Part shown: piece after piece, positions 1 to 13,700 of the stretch
Numbering within the stretch: position 1 is the stretch's first letter
Layout: every line of letters starts with the position of its first letter
Origin: Onchocerca volvulus
Lineage: Eukaryota > Nematoda > Chromadorea > Rhabditida > Onchocercidae
Direction: 5' to 3'
NCBI GenBank assembly: GCA_000499405.2
Contig: HG738137.1
Coordinates: 12,956,121 to 13,020,120 of the forward strand
Length of the DNA stretch: 64,000 nucleotides
Notes under the pieces: generated by a model
What the model saw: only the letters and a program-made list of their open reading frames with translations
Database searches by the model: none
Told to the model about the DNA's origin: nothing
Made by a program: the position numbers and the translations under genes

Positions 1-960
1 AATTATCTTTCTGTTAATGTTTAAAAAAAAAAAATTCTCTTTTCATCAAAATTACAAGAAATTACGAATTTTTCGTCCAAATTTAGGTCATATTACTATT
101 GGATTTAAATATCAATGCATAAATGATCGATAATCCAATATATTCTAGATGAAAAGAGATTGAAAAGAAAAAAAAAAGTCCGAAAAACCAGAATATGAGA
201 ATAGTAATCTTAATCATCCTATATTTTCGGAAAATTCAGAATTTTGCGACCATTCTTTCAGGAACTAATAATCAAAAACTTTTAAATAACCAAAAATTCA
301 AATATTTGGGGAATGCTTTCAATCATTGACTTTACCCATTAAATTTAATATTAGTCCGAACAGTTTTTTACTTTTTCCTTTTTTCCGAATATATCACAAC
401 CATCCCAAACAATCATTACCAAATTTGCACATATCGCTCATATGGCTTTTCAAGAATTTTATCATCGTGATTTTTCTCTACACTTCCGATCATATCAAAT
501 TATCAGTGAAAAAGTCAAATGAACGATCGAGACCTTAAGTTGAATTGTGTCCATAGTTAAAAATTTGACATTTATCTTTCCTCTTTCCCGTTGTAATTGA
601 TGAAGTAGATAATAATCAGAAACCACTTCTCCATTTGACATCACTGTTAACTGTCACGATTAAAAGTTGAATGACCAATAAAACGTAGAACGATAAAAAT
701 GATCATAAAGAAGTTAGCTTGAAAAAAAAAAAAGGTACTGATATATCACTACTTCGTCCTTCTTTATTCCATCTGTTCTATCCAATACATCAAATTAATT
801 AAGGAAAAATAATGGGATTCTGAAGGCAAATATTATTTTTCCTCTAATTTATCCCTACATGAGATCACCTCTTTTCTTGATAAATAAAACTGATTATCTA
901 TCTTTCAAATTAATCAATCTAGTTCACATGATCAATCAATTGTCCACCTTTTAAATAAAT

Positions 961-1050
961 TGTTCGCCTTTTAGCCATGCAGTTGTTGTCGTTGTTGCTA
1001 CTGTCGTCGTTTTTGTCGTTATTGCTATTGTTTGTTGTTGTAGTAGTAAT
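961..1050. repeat. Degenerate GTT/GTC triplet repeat
   Basis: Imperfect run of TTG, TTGTCG and TAG triplets. A similar GAT/GGT-rich triplet stretch lies at about 1240-1440. Neither gives a believable reading frame. Confidence 0.6.
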
Positions 1051-1966
1051 AAATCACTGTTACTATGAGTAATATTTGATAAATAATAGAACGGTACCGA
1101 TTGACAATGATAAGAAAGACTGATAATTAGATGGGATTAATTTAGGAAATTTTTCAATTTTGTTACCAGTTGCAATGATAATAGAAGCAATTGTGATGGT
1201 TTGATCGTGATCAGTTTACAGGAAAATCAATCGATATGTGATGATAGCAGCGATGATGATGGTGGTGGTTGATAGTGGTAATAGTAGGATGACAGTGTTG
1301 GGATTGATTTGGTTTATATTATCGATAATGTCGTCCAAAATAGCACCAGTAACAGCTGTCGATGATAAGTGATAATAATAATTAGTGTTGAAGGGTTGAC
1401 AAACAAACAATGATGATTACAACGATGACAATAACGATTATGAATCGTAAAGGATAATAAATTTCTTATTAGTTCCTCTTTGCTTTTTTTTTCTTTTTTT
1501 TTTTTTTTTTATCAAAATGTTAATATTTTGTATCTACTAACAAGTAATTTAAATATTTGCTATTCTAAATACTTAATTAAAAAAATAACCTCTGGCTTTT
1601 TGACATATCATAAATTAAAACGAAAATAATTTTTTTTTTCTTTCAGAACCACAATAGAAGAAATGCACCAATTCTCAATAACAGTTTTATTCTTTTGGAA
1701 TTATTTTACGAAAAAAAAAAAAAAAGCAAAAAAAAGAAGCACACACACACTTCGATATAATCGACTCAACAAATCCGTACTTTTCTGAAATAAAATAAAT
1801 TTCGTTTAAATCTCGCTAATAATCTTGATCAGATTTTACCAATAAATTATAGTGAAAATTTCGAATTGAATATTCTGAAGATTTTGGCCAAAATATGAAT
1901 TAGTTTGTTACCTATTTGCTTATTTAGCTAACTATATAGTTCATATTACTACTGTTATTATTACTA

Positions 1967-1994
1967 TAGTAGTAGTAGTAGTAGTAGTAGTAAT
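1967..1994. repeat. (TAG)n microsatellite
   Basis: About nine TAG units, preceded by an ACT-rich stretch that is partly its inverse complement, so a short hairpin could form. Confidence 0.85.
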
Positions 1995-2455
1995 AAATAT
2001 CCAAAACGAAATTCATTTTAGATATATCGTTGTATATGTGTATATATATATATATATGTTTATCTGCCAGTCTGTTCATTCAATATTGTCAAAATTATTC
2101 GATCTATCGTTTTCGAATGAGTGGATTGGATAGATTTTGAGATGAATGATCAACGGTGATTGTTGGTGCTAAGTGGGTTGTAGTAGGTTGGGTTGCAAGA
2201 GGAAGAAGAGAAGAGGTTTTGATGAAACGGTATAGTTCAGTTCAGTTCAAAATGTCATTCGTCGAGAAAAAGTCGATTTTGCTATTTCATCCAATCAACC
2301 TTACTACTATACAATCATCAGTCATCAACAATATCATCATCTTTTTCCTCCTCCTCCTCTTCCTCCTCCTCCTCTTCTACCATCTTTAAAACTAATGCTA
2401 CAATTTAGAGGTCTCGTCGTCCATTTTACGCCCGTACCAGCCTGTGTAATCCTGT

Positions 2456-2570
2456 CGCCAATGCCCTACTAATAATACATACATATACATTGTACACTTT
2501 CTCGACCAACACACACACACACATACACACACGAACACATACACATACATATATTATATACCTCTACTAT
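2456..2570. repeat. CA/TA-rich simple repeat
   Basis: Runs of ACAC and ACATAC motifs ending in TATATA. A similar ACATAC-rich stretch appears at about 28808-28880. Confidence 0.75.
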
Positions 2571-5409
2571 CTTACTAATTTATTTGGATAATAAATATTG
2601 CATATAATGCATATATTGGTTACTCTTTCAATTTCACACTTTAAAATCCCATTCATCTTGGCCTATTTTTAAAATTTCCGATTAATATTGGTTACTCATT
2701 TTGTCATTTTATGATATATGTAAACTGACTAATCGAGAAAATGATCGATTGATTAAATGATCTGATAAACTATAATAAGAATTCTCATCAAAATATGACA
2801 GCAAATAATATTATCTATTGTAAAGAATTATCAAGCATATAATGAAGAGAAAAAAAAATGAAACAAATTTGACGTTTAGAATACTGAAATTGGTAACACC
2901 CAAATTTATCGACAGTCTACGTAGGATTTCCAAGGGCATTTCAATTCATCAACAAATGATCAATTTTTTGGTATTTTCGCAAAAATTTAATATAACCTCT
3001 AACCTTGTGCTTATTTCCCCACCCAGTTCTTTCTTCTGTTATGGTTTTTCTTTATTCTTTATTTTTCCACTTTCCACATCAGTCTTTTAATTACAAGAAA
3101 CAATTTTTTCTTTAATTTAATTTCCAATTTAATTAAAAAAAAATGGTTAGAATCGAAACTAATAAAAAAAAGATTTTCACTTAAATGGAAATTTAAATGC
3201 TTTCTCATCCATATTATACGTTCGTTCCAAATTTAACAATTCTGGGATGTTGAGATGTTCATCTCAAAAATGAAATACCGTAGCTTACAATTTTGTCATT
3301 TTAGATATCTGAATTGTACTTGAGTGAATATTTCATCTTTTCCTATTCCTTGTATGACCTTCCCATAATTTTGACGACTAAAATATCATGACTGCTCCAC
3401 ATATTCAATTCCATATTTTCAATCACCAAAATATTAGGGATGTTTCAGATATTCAAGTGTAGCAGTAAATTCATTAAAAGTTGGAAGCGAAATTAAATAT
3501 AATTAATCAACGCAATTTTTTTTTATTCCCTCCTTGCGATTCAAATGCGATTAATTTATCTGCATTTTATTTTCATAAATTAGAATTTAAAATTTGAAAA
3601 ACTAGACACAAATTTTAGTCATTTATTTGCGCATAAACAGAAAAAATTAGAATAATTCTTCAAACATTCTACTGAATCAATTAGCTAATCTATTTGACTT
3701 TAGTATTTCCTTCCCCTTACTAATATTATAGATTTTCTCTCAAATGATTTTTCGTTGTAAATTTGAAATATTGAATAAATAGATGGAAAAAGTAAAAAAT
3801 TTTCAAAAATTTTCAATGGACAGAGAACAGAAGAATGTAAAAGAACAGTTGGAATTGCACAGCTGACCTCAATTTCACAAGGAAAAAAAAAAAGGAAAAT
3901 AGAAAAGAATGAAGGTTCAGCGGAATAAAACGCGGGCATGCAACACAATAAGTAATTTATTTTAAATCTTAAACAACATTGAAGGTCATTTTTGCTCCAA
4001 AATTACGAGAATTTGTTATCGAACAAAATCATTCACCATTATAGCTATTAGATTACTTTCCGGATAAAGTTGGAATTTTATAACGTATTAGACCATATGC
4101 ATCAAACGATCATTCATCAGAAAGAGACTAGTAACAACAGTAGTTGTTGGAAAAAAAAAATAGTCCACCTAATTTTTTTCAATTTATTTCACTGATTAAA
4201 TTTAATAGCGATTCGAACTATTTCAATTTTATTACTAAATATATAAATATATTTTGTCAATATTTTTATAGCATCTGGAATTCCTCCATGCCATACTTAC
4301 AATAATGTTGATATATACATCATGTAGAAGTACTGCGGGTAAAATATGTTAACGTGAAAGAATAAAACGTAAGATTACATAACTTAATAATTCCATTTTT
4401 TACATAAAAAGTTGTAGGTCTTATATTTTGATAATTTGTTATCATGTAGAAATATAAATAGTCAAATGATATTGACAAATGATGAAGATGAAAATATTTC
4501 CAGAAGCTTCAAATAAACGAAAATTACACTATGGATGCATATTAACTTGGTCAAAACTTGAAAAATATGAGTTGTCCACTTTATATACATGTAAAAAAGT
4601 CTGATTTATGGCTTCTAGGAAGCAACAGTCAACATGTTATCAAGATTACCATAAATAAAACACTCTATAACACGTCACAATGATGGTGAAGATATAGTGG
4701 TTCAAGAAAATTATAAGAATTTTATAGAATCTTCCCTAATTGCATTAGTACATATTCACAACTGAATCCAAAGAAAGCCTTACGAAAAAACTTTTCAATT
4801 ATAATTTTTGATTCAAAATGTAGTCAAATAATTTAAAATCAATTACAAATTTAATGCAATGTATTATCCATCAAAAACGATAAAATTGCAAAAAGAGTTT
4901 TGTTCCTTGAAAATGGAAATGGATAAGACAGGATAAGACAAAAATATTACTGTAAAAACTTGAAAAACCTTCATCTCTAAAAAAAAATTTGCATAGAATA
5001 AAAAATAAGATTCAGACCTTCGAAGCAACTGCCGTCAATATCCCTGAACATCGAATCATCCATCGTCGACCATCATTTACTTTCTAAACAATGCTGCAAT
5101 AGACAAATAAAATTAGCTACGAAATTATCATTAAAACTAAATTTGCTGCAATTTATTCGTAAAAGATGAATCGACGAATGAATAGACAACATGGCAAGAA
5201 ATCAATCAACAGTTTATTACTTTAGGCAAATCAATCAACAGTTTAATTGAAGTTATTCAAATAATAAAACTATTGCATAAAGTCTGGAAATATTTTGACT
5301 TTTGCTTTAACGGGATCAAAGTGTAAAAAGTCTTTGTTCTTTGACTTATTACGTACGTTTCACTAGTACGAATACAAGAAGGAACAGAAAAAAAACTTCC
5401 AATGCTTTG

Positions 5410-5411
<2 letters not shown>

Positions 5412-5493
<82 letters not shown>
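5412..5493. repeat. (AT)n joined to a 45-base poly-A run
   Basis: A pure AT alternation (5412-5447) runs almost directly into an uninterrupted A run (5449-5493). The arrangement could mark an old poly-A-tailed insertion, but no recognisable element body flanks it. Confidence 0.85.
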
Positions 5494-5494
<1 letters not shown>

Positions 5495-6360
5495 AACAAA
5501 TGTGATATGATAATTCCACATATCATTTTGATAATGAATTATTCCTAATGACTGTTGCAATTATTAGCTGCTATTACCTTTGATAATTTCTCATTTTATC
5601 CGAAAACATTTTGCTCTTTACAATTCCTAGTAAAATGGCCATTTCTTCAAACAATAACTTCTATTGTTTTCATTTCTATTTTCAAACCATTCATTGCCAA
5701 AGATTATAATGGGTTGATAATTGCAACAGTCACTAAAAATAATTCATTATCAAAAATAATACTGGCTGACAACTACTGGCTAGATTACCTTAACTTATTT
5801 ACTAGCACTTTGCTCTTTTTTAAATTGTCATATTTTCTTATCTACAAGATTCTTTTGAATAGAATCAATTTTAATCAATTTTCCAATTTTATTCGAAAAG
5901 CATTTTATTTCTGATTCGGATTTTTTTATTTGTTAAAAATTAGCTTTCGGAACGAAACATAATATTCCGCAAAAATATACTTTCAATAAGAATTTAACGG
6001 ATGCGCTATAAAGAAAAGACGATATGGCTGCAACTAGCGTTCTATAACAAAAAAATATGGCACTTGTTCGTATGCATCACGAAAAATACTGTTTATGGCC
6101 CACGTCACAGAACAAATACGACCTAATGCTACCAACAATTACTGCCAACTATCACGTAATAACCCTACGCCAACTCAAAACGTCATATTACACTTCCGTA
6201 AACGTGAAAGGAGGGAGGAAAAAAACGGACACGCATTAAATATTACGCGTCGCGGATGACTTATGATGAATAGGGCTGCCATGCAAATTAGAATCCCACG
6301 ACACTTTGAGACATTACTTATTTTTGCTCATCAAAAATGACACAGGTTAACTTGTACTAT

Positions 6361-6665
6361 TTTTCTTTACGTGTTAATTTGGTTACTTCTTTCACGTAGT
6401 AAGAGTGAGTTTTTACGTATTAAGGATGAACTTTCACGTGTTAATTTGATGATTTTTTCACGCACTGAGAATAGACTTTTACGCGTCAATTTGATTATTT
6501 CTTTTATGCATTAAGAATGGGTTTTTAAGTGCTAATAATAGATTTTTACGTGTTAATTTTCACGTACTAGGAATAGATTTTTACGTGTTAATTTGATTAC
6601 TTCTTTCACGTATTAAAATAGATTTTTACATGTTTGGTTACTTTTTTCACGTATTAAGAATGGAC
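6361..6665. repeat. Degenerate minisatellite, unit about 45-65 bp
   Basis: Repeated phrases of the type TTTTTACGTGTTAATTTG and CACGTATTAAGAATGG recur at about 6370, 6437, 6482, 6549, 6584 and 6640. The unit contains ACGT/CACGTG cores, so E-box-like hexamers recur through the array. Confidence 0.75.
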
Positions 6666-7160
6666 ACGTCTGAATATGCTTCATCTGCTAAGCTAATTAA
6701 GATTATTTTATATTAATTAAGGTCATTTTTTTTTAATATTTTATTTTCAAAGAAATAAAAAAAATAAATAAAAAACAAATTTTGGAAAGGTTCAATGTTC
6801 TACAAAAGTTTCAACCGTTCAAATTTAACTTTTTACAACCTTATCGTTTAAATTAACTTTTACAAATATCTAAATGTAAAATAATCTTTATGAGAAATTC
6901 GTATAGTGAGTATGATCATAATTATTCCTCCTGATGCATTGATTAGATAAACTTCCGATCATTTCAAAAATCCGCTTAATTAATGTGGCGTAATTTTAAA
7001 CTATTAAATAATTCTCTAAATTAGCTTGAAATTTTCAAAAATTTCAATTTTGAAATATTTCAAAATCTCGCAATATATTCAAGATGAAATTCTAATCCTA
7101 AATTTAATTATTCAATAATGCCAAAATATGAAATTATGGCTGCATTTTCTCTTATTCACC

Positions 7161-7192
<32 letters not shown>

Positions 7193-7746
7193 GCAATAAG
7201 TATGTCATTTTTTTTTCAAATCAATCGATTAAGTATCCCGGAATTGAAGTTAATTCTATCATTTGAAGTTTGCGAGAAATATATCATTTTCAAATTAATC
7301 GATCAAAAAAATATATCAATAAATATATCATTTCCAAATCAACCGAACAGGAATTGAAGTTAATTCTATTACTATTTGAAATTTCATTAAGTTTCAATCA
7401 TACTTAATTCTAAAATATTTATTAGCGAAAATATTTGGATAAACAATATTTTAAAACTAAAATTGTTGCTTTAGGTAAGCGTTTAACACTTGAATTGGAA
7501 GCAGCACTTCTTTCCACTTCGTCCCAGCAATAATAATAAATTATTAAAATAGTCATTTTTAATTTCTCTACTCAATACTTTCTCTTTTAGATTGATGTGT
7601 ATTGATTTTTAAATTCATCATTTTTTAAATTGTTTTTTTTTCCTTAAATTTGCATTAAAAAAAAAATTGAATTTTATAAAACATTATTTGAATTATTTTT
7701 TATATAAAATATAACTTATGAACTCAATACAAATACTGTTACTTTT

Positions 7747-7752
7747 AGTATA
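7747..7752 (+). other. Splice acceptor four bases before the RING-like start codon
   Basis: The sequence TTACTTTTAG ends at 7748 and the ATG is at 7753. An acceptor with no evident upstream coding exon and a four-base leader is the pattern expected for spliced-leader trans-splicing in nematodes. It could instead be the acceptor of a non-coding upstream exon. Confidence 0.45.
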
Positions 7753-10700
7753 ATGTCAAGTGCGGTTGATACTGTTATGTTGCGATGTCCAATTTGCGAA
7801 CGTTGGAAATCGGTTAATGAAATGCGACAACTTTTACCATGTTTACATCTATTTTGTTCAACGTGTATTAATAAAAGAAGTAAAAATAAGGTTATTTAAT
7901 TTTCTTAGAAAAATATTTTTGATTAATACATGAAAGAAGTTATATATTATTTTCGCAAAAATTGATATATTTATACAATATTTTTATTTATTTTTATATT
8001 AATTTTGATTTTTCTAGGAAATAATCAAAATCAGTATAATTAAAATTAATTTGCAACTAATTTGCAATCCAGAAACTTCAATCAAAATCTACAAAAATCA
8101 AATATATTTGAAAATTTTGACGATTAAATTTCTTGCATTTAAAATATATTAATATAAAATTTGTGATTGAAAAAGGAAATAATGAAGAGAAGAATAATAA
8201 ATCTGAAATGACTTTTCTTTTATATGTTGATTAAAGGAATTGTTAACAAATTGAAATATACAAAAATATTTATTCAAAGTAAGAAAAAATGATCTAATTG
8301 TTGATAATTAAAAGTTTTTAAATGAGATAAAATTAATCAAATAAACCGGAAATAAAATTAATCGAATAAAATTAATGAAAATTAACCGGAATTAGCTAAT
8401 TTTTTTACTTAATAATTAATTATCAACAGTTTTTTTCTTTAATTATCAACAGTTTTCTTGTCTTTTTTTTTTCTATCTTTCATGCATAGTTATTATTGCC
8501 GTACTCTTTTTGATTTAATACATTTTAAGACAATAATTAATTAAAAATTAATTTTTTCAATAATGCATTCGAAAAACTAAGAAAAACCATGCGATAATAT
8601 TTAAATTTTTAGGGAATTTACAAGTCACATATATAGCGAATGAAATACTTAAAAATTAATTAATTAAAAAAAATAATTAAGAAATGAAATAAAAATTGTA
8701 TTTAATAAAATATGACAAGCATTCAGATATGTCTAATGCTTCATTGTTTTTCAAATATTCGCACCGAAATTCTCACGGTAAATAATTGTGAAAATGAAAA
8801 ATGTCCGAGGTAATAGTAATTATTAAAATTATGCGCTATATTTTACAATTTAAAAAAATTCACAAATAAATTTAACTTTTAAATCTCTTTTTCCTTTTTT
8901 TTTTTTAATTCAAAAAAATTTGAATCCCTCTTAATTCGTTTAAATTCTAGTTATTATTGTTCTCTGCTTAATATGATTTACAACATTTTTACCATTTCAA
9001 ATCATAGATTTTTTTTTGCAAATGTGATTCTAGATGAATCCTTGAAATTTAGTGGCAAATTTATTAGAAAAGACAAAAATTTGTTAAATTTAAAACCCAA
9101 AAATTAAAAGTAAAAAAAGAGAAAAGTATTTGAAATGGTTGCAAAGATTGAGAGTAAGAAAAAAAAATACTATTTCGGGAGACTGTAAAGAATGAGAATA
9201 AAAATGAGATCGCTATTTGGAGAGATTACGAAGATTGAGAGTAATGAAAGGGAATAATATTCAGATCGATTGCAAAGATTGAGGGTACAAAAAGGGAATA
9301 GTTTGGAAAAATGTCGTGAAGTTTGCTATGATTTGTACAATATACGCTATTTGATGAGTGAAACTTGAAGTAAGGAAATGGGAAATAAAAAAAAAATCAA
9401 AAAAGAAAAATATATAAGTTTTAGCGATAATTGTAATTGTTGTAAAGTACAATAAAAAAAAAAATAAAATGATGAATTGAAAAATAATTAATTAAATATC
9501 ATCGACTAATTAATATGACATTGATTATCTTAGTTTTAAAAAAATATTGGCTACCACATTTTTATTTTTTTTTCACTCAACAAATTTAAATTTTCATTTA
9601 AATTGTAAATAATCAATAAAATTATTAAACATTAAGCTGAATAAGGATAGTTCTAAACTTAATACATCGAAACATTTTAGTTTTCATTTTTCTTGTAAAA
9701 TTTACATTCTATCCAAATTTTTCTATGAATTTAGAAGGATAATTGAAAATTTGGTACTTTTTAGAAGTAATTGATAAATACAAAGACAAAATTTTAGCGA
9801 GTGGAATAGATTATTTTTAAATGATTGAGAAAAATCGATAATGAGATTTTGAACTTTAAGAATTTCGACTCATCTATGATCTAAGATCAAAATAAGCTTA
9901 TTTTAAATTAAAAATCAATATGGAAATAGTTTACTTGTTGATGTTTATAATTGCAAAAACATTTGTTGCTATTTTTTGTATTATTTGCAATTAACAAAAC
10001 TTTCCGTTAATATTTTAATAAAGCTGATGAATTTTAGAAACAAATAGATAAGAATTAAATCGTGTCATCTTTCTTTGTTTTTAATCGAATTCGAAGCAAA
10101 TTTCGAAATTAAATTTGAAAATTACCAAATAAAAAGTATCATCAAAATTTGTCTTATTGAAGGAAATTATCATTTTACGAATCAAATCCTGTAGGAAATT
10201 GCAAGCATGAATTATGCAATATTTGTTTTGAAGAATTATCCAAAATGCAACCGCCAAGTAAGAAAAAAATTAGTTTGAAACGTCTATTAAAATAATTAAA
10301 AGGCTGGATTAAAATAATATGGAAAATTCATTCGAGTGAATTAATTAATAGTATGAAGAAAAAGAGTAGAAAATTTGATGTAATTTAGCATATTTCGAAA
10401 ATATTCAATCAAATTTGATTGAATTTGTTCAAATTTTCATATTTTATTATTCCTTCGTTTTGTTCAGCTGACAACTTTAATACATATTTTTAATGGAAAA
10501 AGTTTGCCAATAATTTTTTTTTTTAATAAAAGAAAATTTGGGAAAATTCATGCAAATCTGTGAATTCAATGATATGATTTTCTTACAGTATTCTGTCTTT
10601 TCTCTACAGTATACCATTTTCTACAGTATGCCATTTCTTACAGTATGCCCAGTGTCAGGTTGTGAAGAATTATTAACTGATAGTGAAACTGTTGAATGTG

Positions 10701-13700
10701 ATGGTTGTAAGAAAACATTATTGGATGTCAAATATATTACTACCAAATGTTGCAATGCACGATATTGTCAAGAATGTGCAGTTAAAAAATTAAATCTTAA
10801 CTTAAAACGTTCGTTATAATTTTTTTTTTTTTTTTTAGAAAAAATCAATACTTTTATCATTACACATTCTTCTATTTCAAAATATTAATTAGAAGAAATG
10901 GCAGGAATTATAACATAAATTAAGTAAATAAATTTTTTTGTCAAATCTAAGTTTTGAAAATAAATGAAGAAAATAGGCATAAATAGAAAATAAAATTGAA
11001 AAAAAAATCAATATTAAGCGTGATTTACCGCGATTTATCGCCTGAACTATATCAAGATTACCATGGCAAAATATTAATCCTATTAAATATCTATTTTTTT
11101 ATCAAATATTTGGCTCTTTTTCCTTACACGTCAAATTTTGACGTGTATACGTCAGATTTTTCGTCAAAAAAAAAGAAAGAAATTGCAGTAAATTACTAAA
11201 TGTTGATTTAAAATAAGATTTCCATCTCTTAAATTTGAGTAATAATAGTTTTTTATTCAGCAGATTGATTCCGTAATTTATTTGAATAAAATTTTATGCA
11301 ATTATTTTATTTTATCTGGTTTATTTAATTATTTAATTCAAATTACATTTTAATTTATTTTTCCTACCATCATTAACGTATTACATGCGTTTTGAATAAA
11401 TTTCGCAAATTTTACGTGCGTTTTAAGGATTTTTATCGCTAATATTTCGATAGTAGTTTTATACATAACAAATTGGCTCGAAACTTTATTTGAATGGAAT
11501 TGCACAAAAAATTAAATGAGATTAATTTTGTGTTTTAGCAGAAGAAAGTTATGCAAATGTTGAATGTCCGGAAGGTAAATGCCTTCCGAAAGATTCTCGA
11601 AGTGGCAAAAAAAAACCTGCTCTTCAAGTTTGTTTTCAGATAAATTTTCAATTAATTAATTTAATTATTTGTTGTGTGAAGAAATCTCATACCAAAGCTT
11701 TAATGCAACTGTTCAATGTTTAAAATAGTAAAAATCATTCATTAAATCAATAACTTATATCCATCAACACTGTATTTCTTAATACGCTAATAGAAATTAA
11801 ATTTATTTCAGTGCCACAAATATTATTATTAATATTCGCTAACGAATAATTGCTAATGACAATAGCTAATCAATGAAATATGTAATTAACAAAATTAATA
11901 AATAATCAAAAAAACTGGAACTTAATAATCAAAATAAGTTTGTAACAATTAACAAATGAGTATTGATGCAATTATCTAATTAAATTTTTAAAAATTACAT
12001 ATTTAATTAAATATTTGTTTATTGTTTTAATGTTAGATACTGAATTAAATTCCTCTATTAGTATTTAAAATCAAAAAAAAAGAAAGAAAAAATCTGAATA
12101 ATCTTGGCTATAAATTATATAATTGGAATGTTTGACTACTACGATATAAAAATAATCTAATAAAAAGAAAATACATATTTTTCTTTAAATTAATATTTAA
12201 AGTTAAAATTAAATCTAAATTTAAGAAAATTCTAAAAACAAACACAAAAAAAAAATTTTCTCGAAATTTGTATTTAAATAAATTTGGAAGTGAATAGTAG
12301 GGAGAAAACAAATATTCAAATTAAATGAAAGTTAAATTTAAGAAAATTCCAAAGAAAAAAAATGCAAAAATTTTCCTCAAATTAATATTTAAATAAATTT
12401 AGAATTTAAAAAATAAGAAAAGAAAAGGGAGAAAAGAAGGAAAAAATTTGAATAAATGAAAAAAGTTGAAATTTTAGTGAACATAAGATAATGTTCTCGT
12501 TGGATGATGAGTTTGCACAACTAAATTTGAAAAGAATTTTTCAAAAATTTTGCATTTTTTTTCCTTTCTTCATTTTTCTCTTCCTCTTTGATATGAAATG
12601 TAAATTTTAAAGTGTAAGTAAATAAGGCGCGAAAAAAAGAACAAAATTTTTATTTATTTAATTTTTCCTATCAAATGTAATTATTTGAATTTTTTTTTTT
12701 TGAGCAAAATTACTTGCATACGAATGAATAATGGACATAAATTGATTTTTTATTAACAAATAAAGTGGAAAATAATTAATTTTAATTTTAAATAAAAAGT
12801 TTTTGGTTTTTTTTCGGAAAAAATTTTCGGATTTCCATTTTTATTACTATGTTATTTCCGGATTTGTGAATTACAAAGAAGTAAAATTATTTACATAAAA
12901 ATAAATGGTTTAAATATATTTTTAGTATAATAAGTATAACAAAAAAAATTTTTTTTTAATTTTAAAATCAAAATTATTCTTTCCTAAAATAGAATTTATG
13001 CACATATTCAATTAATTAATTCTTCTTTATCATATAATTAGCAATATTATTGAATCAAGCTTATATTTCATGACTATTTCCTTTCGTTAGTAAATTAAAT
13101 TGGAGAAAAAATTTTAATTTTATATAAAAAAAATCTTAGTTTTTCTGGATTTTCCGTTTATTACGAATTATTTCCGGTTTACATTTCATTTAATATGTCG
13201 CTAATTTAAGCAAATTATTTTAAGTTTGATTAAATAGTTGTAAAATATAGGTTTGCTTTAATGATATAACTAATTATATTTGATAATTTATAATTAGTTT
13301 GAATTTAAATTCAATTAAATCCATTTGTAAATTGTTGTTGTTCAATTCGATTAAGTGCATTGAAAATAATATTAACTTCAGTTTTATTTTGAATAAATCA
13401 ATAAGATTGTTCATTTATCTAAATCAAGCATAAAATAATATATATTAAAATGATAAACGATTTAAAATTAAATTGATCACATTTCGAATTATCATTAGAA
13501 CGTAAAATATTTTAAAATTCTAATTTCAATCGATATTTTGAGGTCTATTATGTTGTTAACAGATTTCTCTAATCTTCTATTGTCTTATTTTTATAAGACA
13601 TTTTTTTAATATTTAAAATTATTACGAATACAAATTTTTAAAGTTATTTTAAATCCAATCAATATTTCAAGTCTATTATGAAATTTTTTTATTTAAATTC

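Larger units (their letters stand above)
1..7746. other. Intergenic region upstream of the RING-like gene; no supported gene
   Basis: No open reading frame here resembles a known protein and none joins through good splice sites. Most of it is AT-rich with homopolymer runs. Low-complexity triplets lie near 970-1050 and 1240-1440. A less AT-rich patch with pyrimidine triplets lies at 2150-2480, CA/TA-rich simple repeats at 2456-2570, an AT run joined to a poly-A run at 5412-5493, a less AT-rich patch at about 5990-6330, and a degenerate minisatellite at 6361-6665. A 119-codon frame at 5555-5914 is rich in Phe, Leu and Asn and is probably chance. A promoter for the downstream gene may lie here but I cannot point to one. 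Confidence 0.6.

Noticed and set aside
4205..4220. GATTCGAAC, resembling the T-arm of a tRNA on the - strand
   Set aside because: No matching acceptor, D or anticodon stem could be found around it.
5257..5526. 89-codon - strand frame
   Set aside because: Mostly poly-Phe and Ile-Tyr from the A run and AT microsatellite; no independent coding signal.
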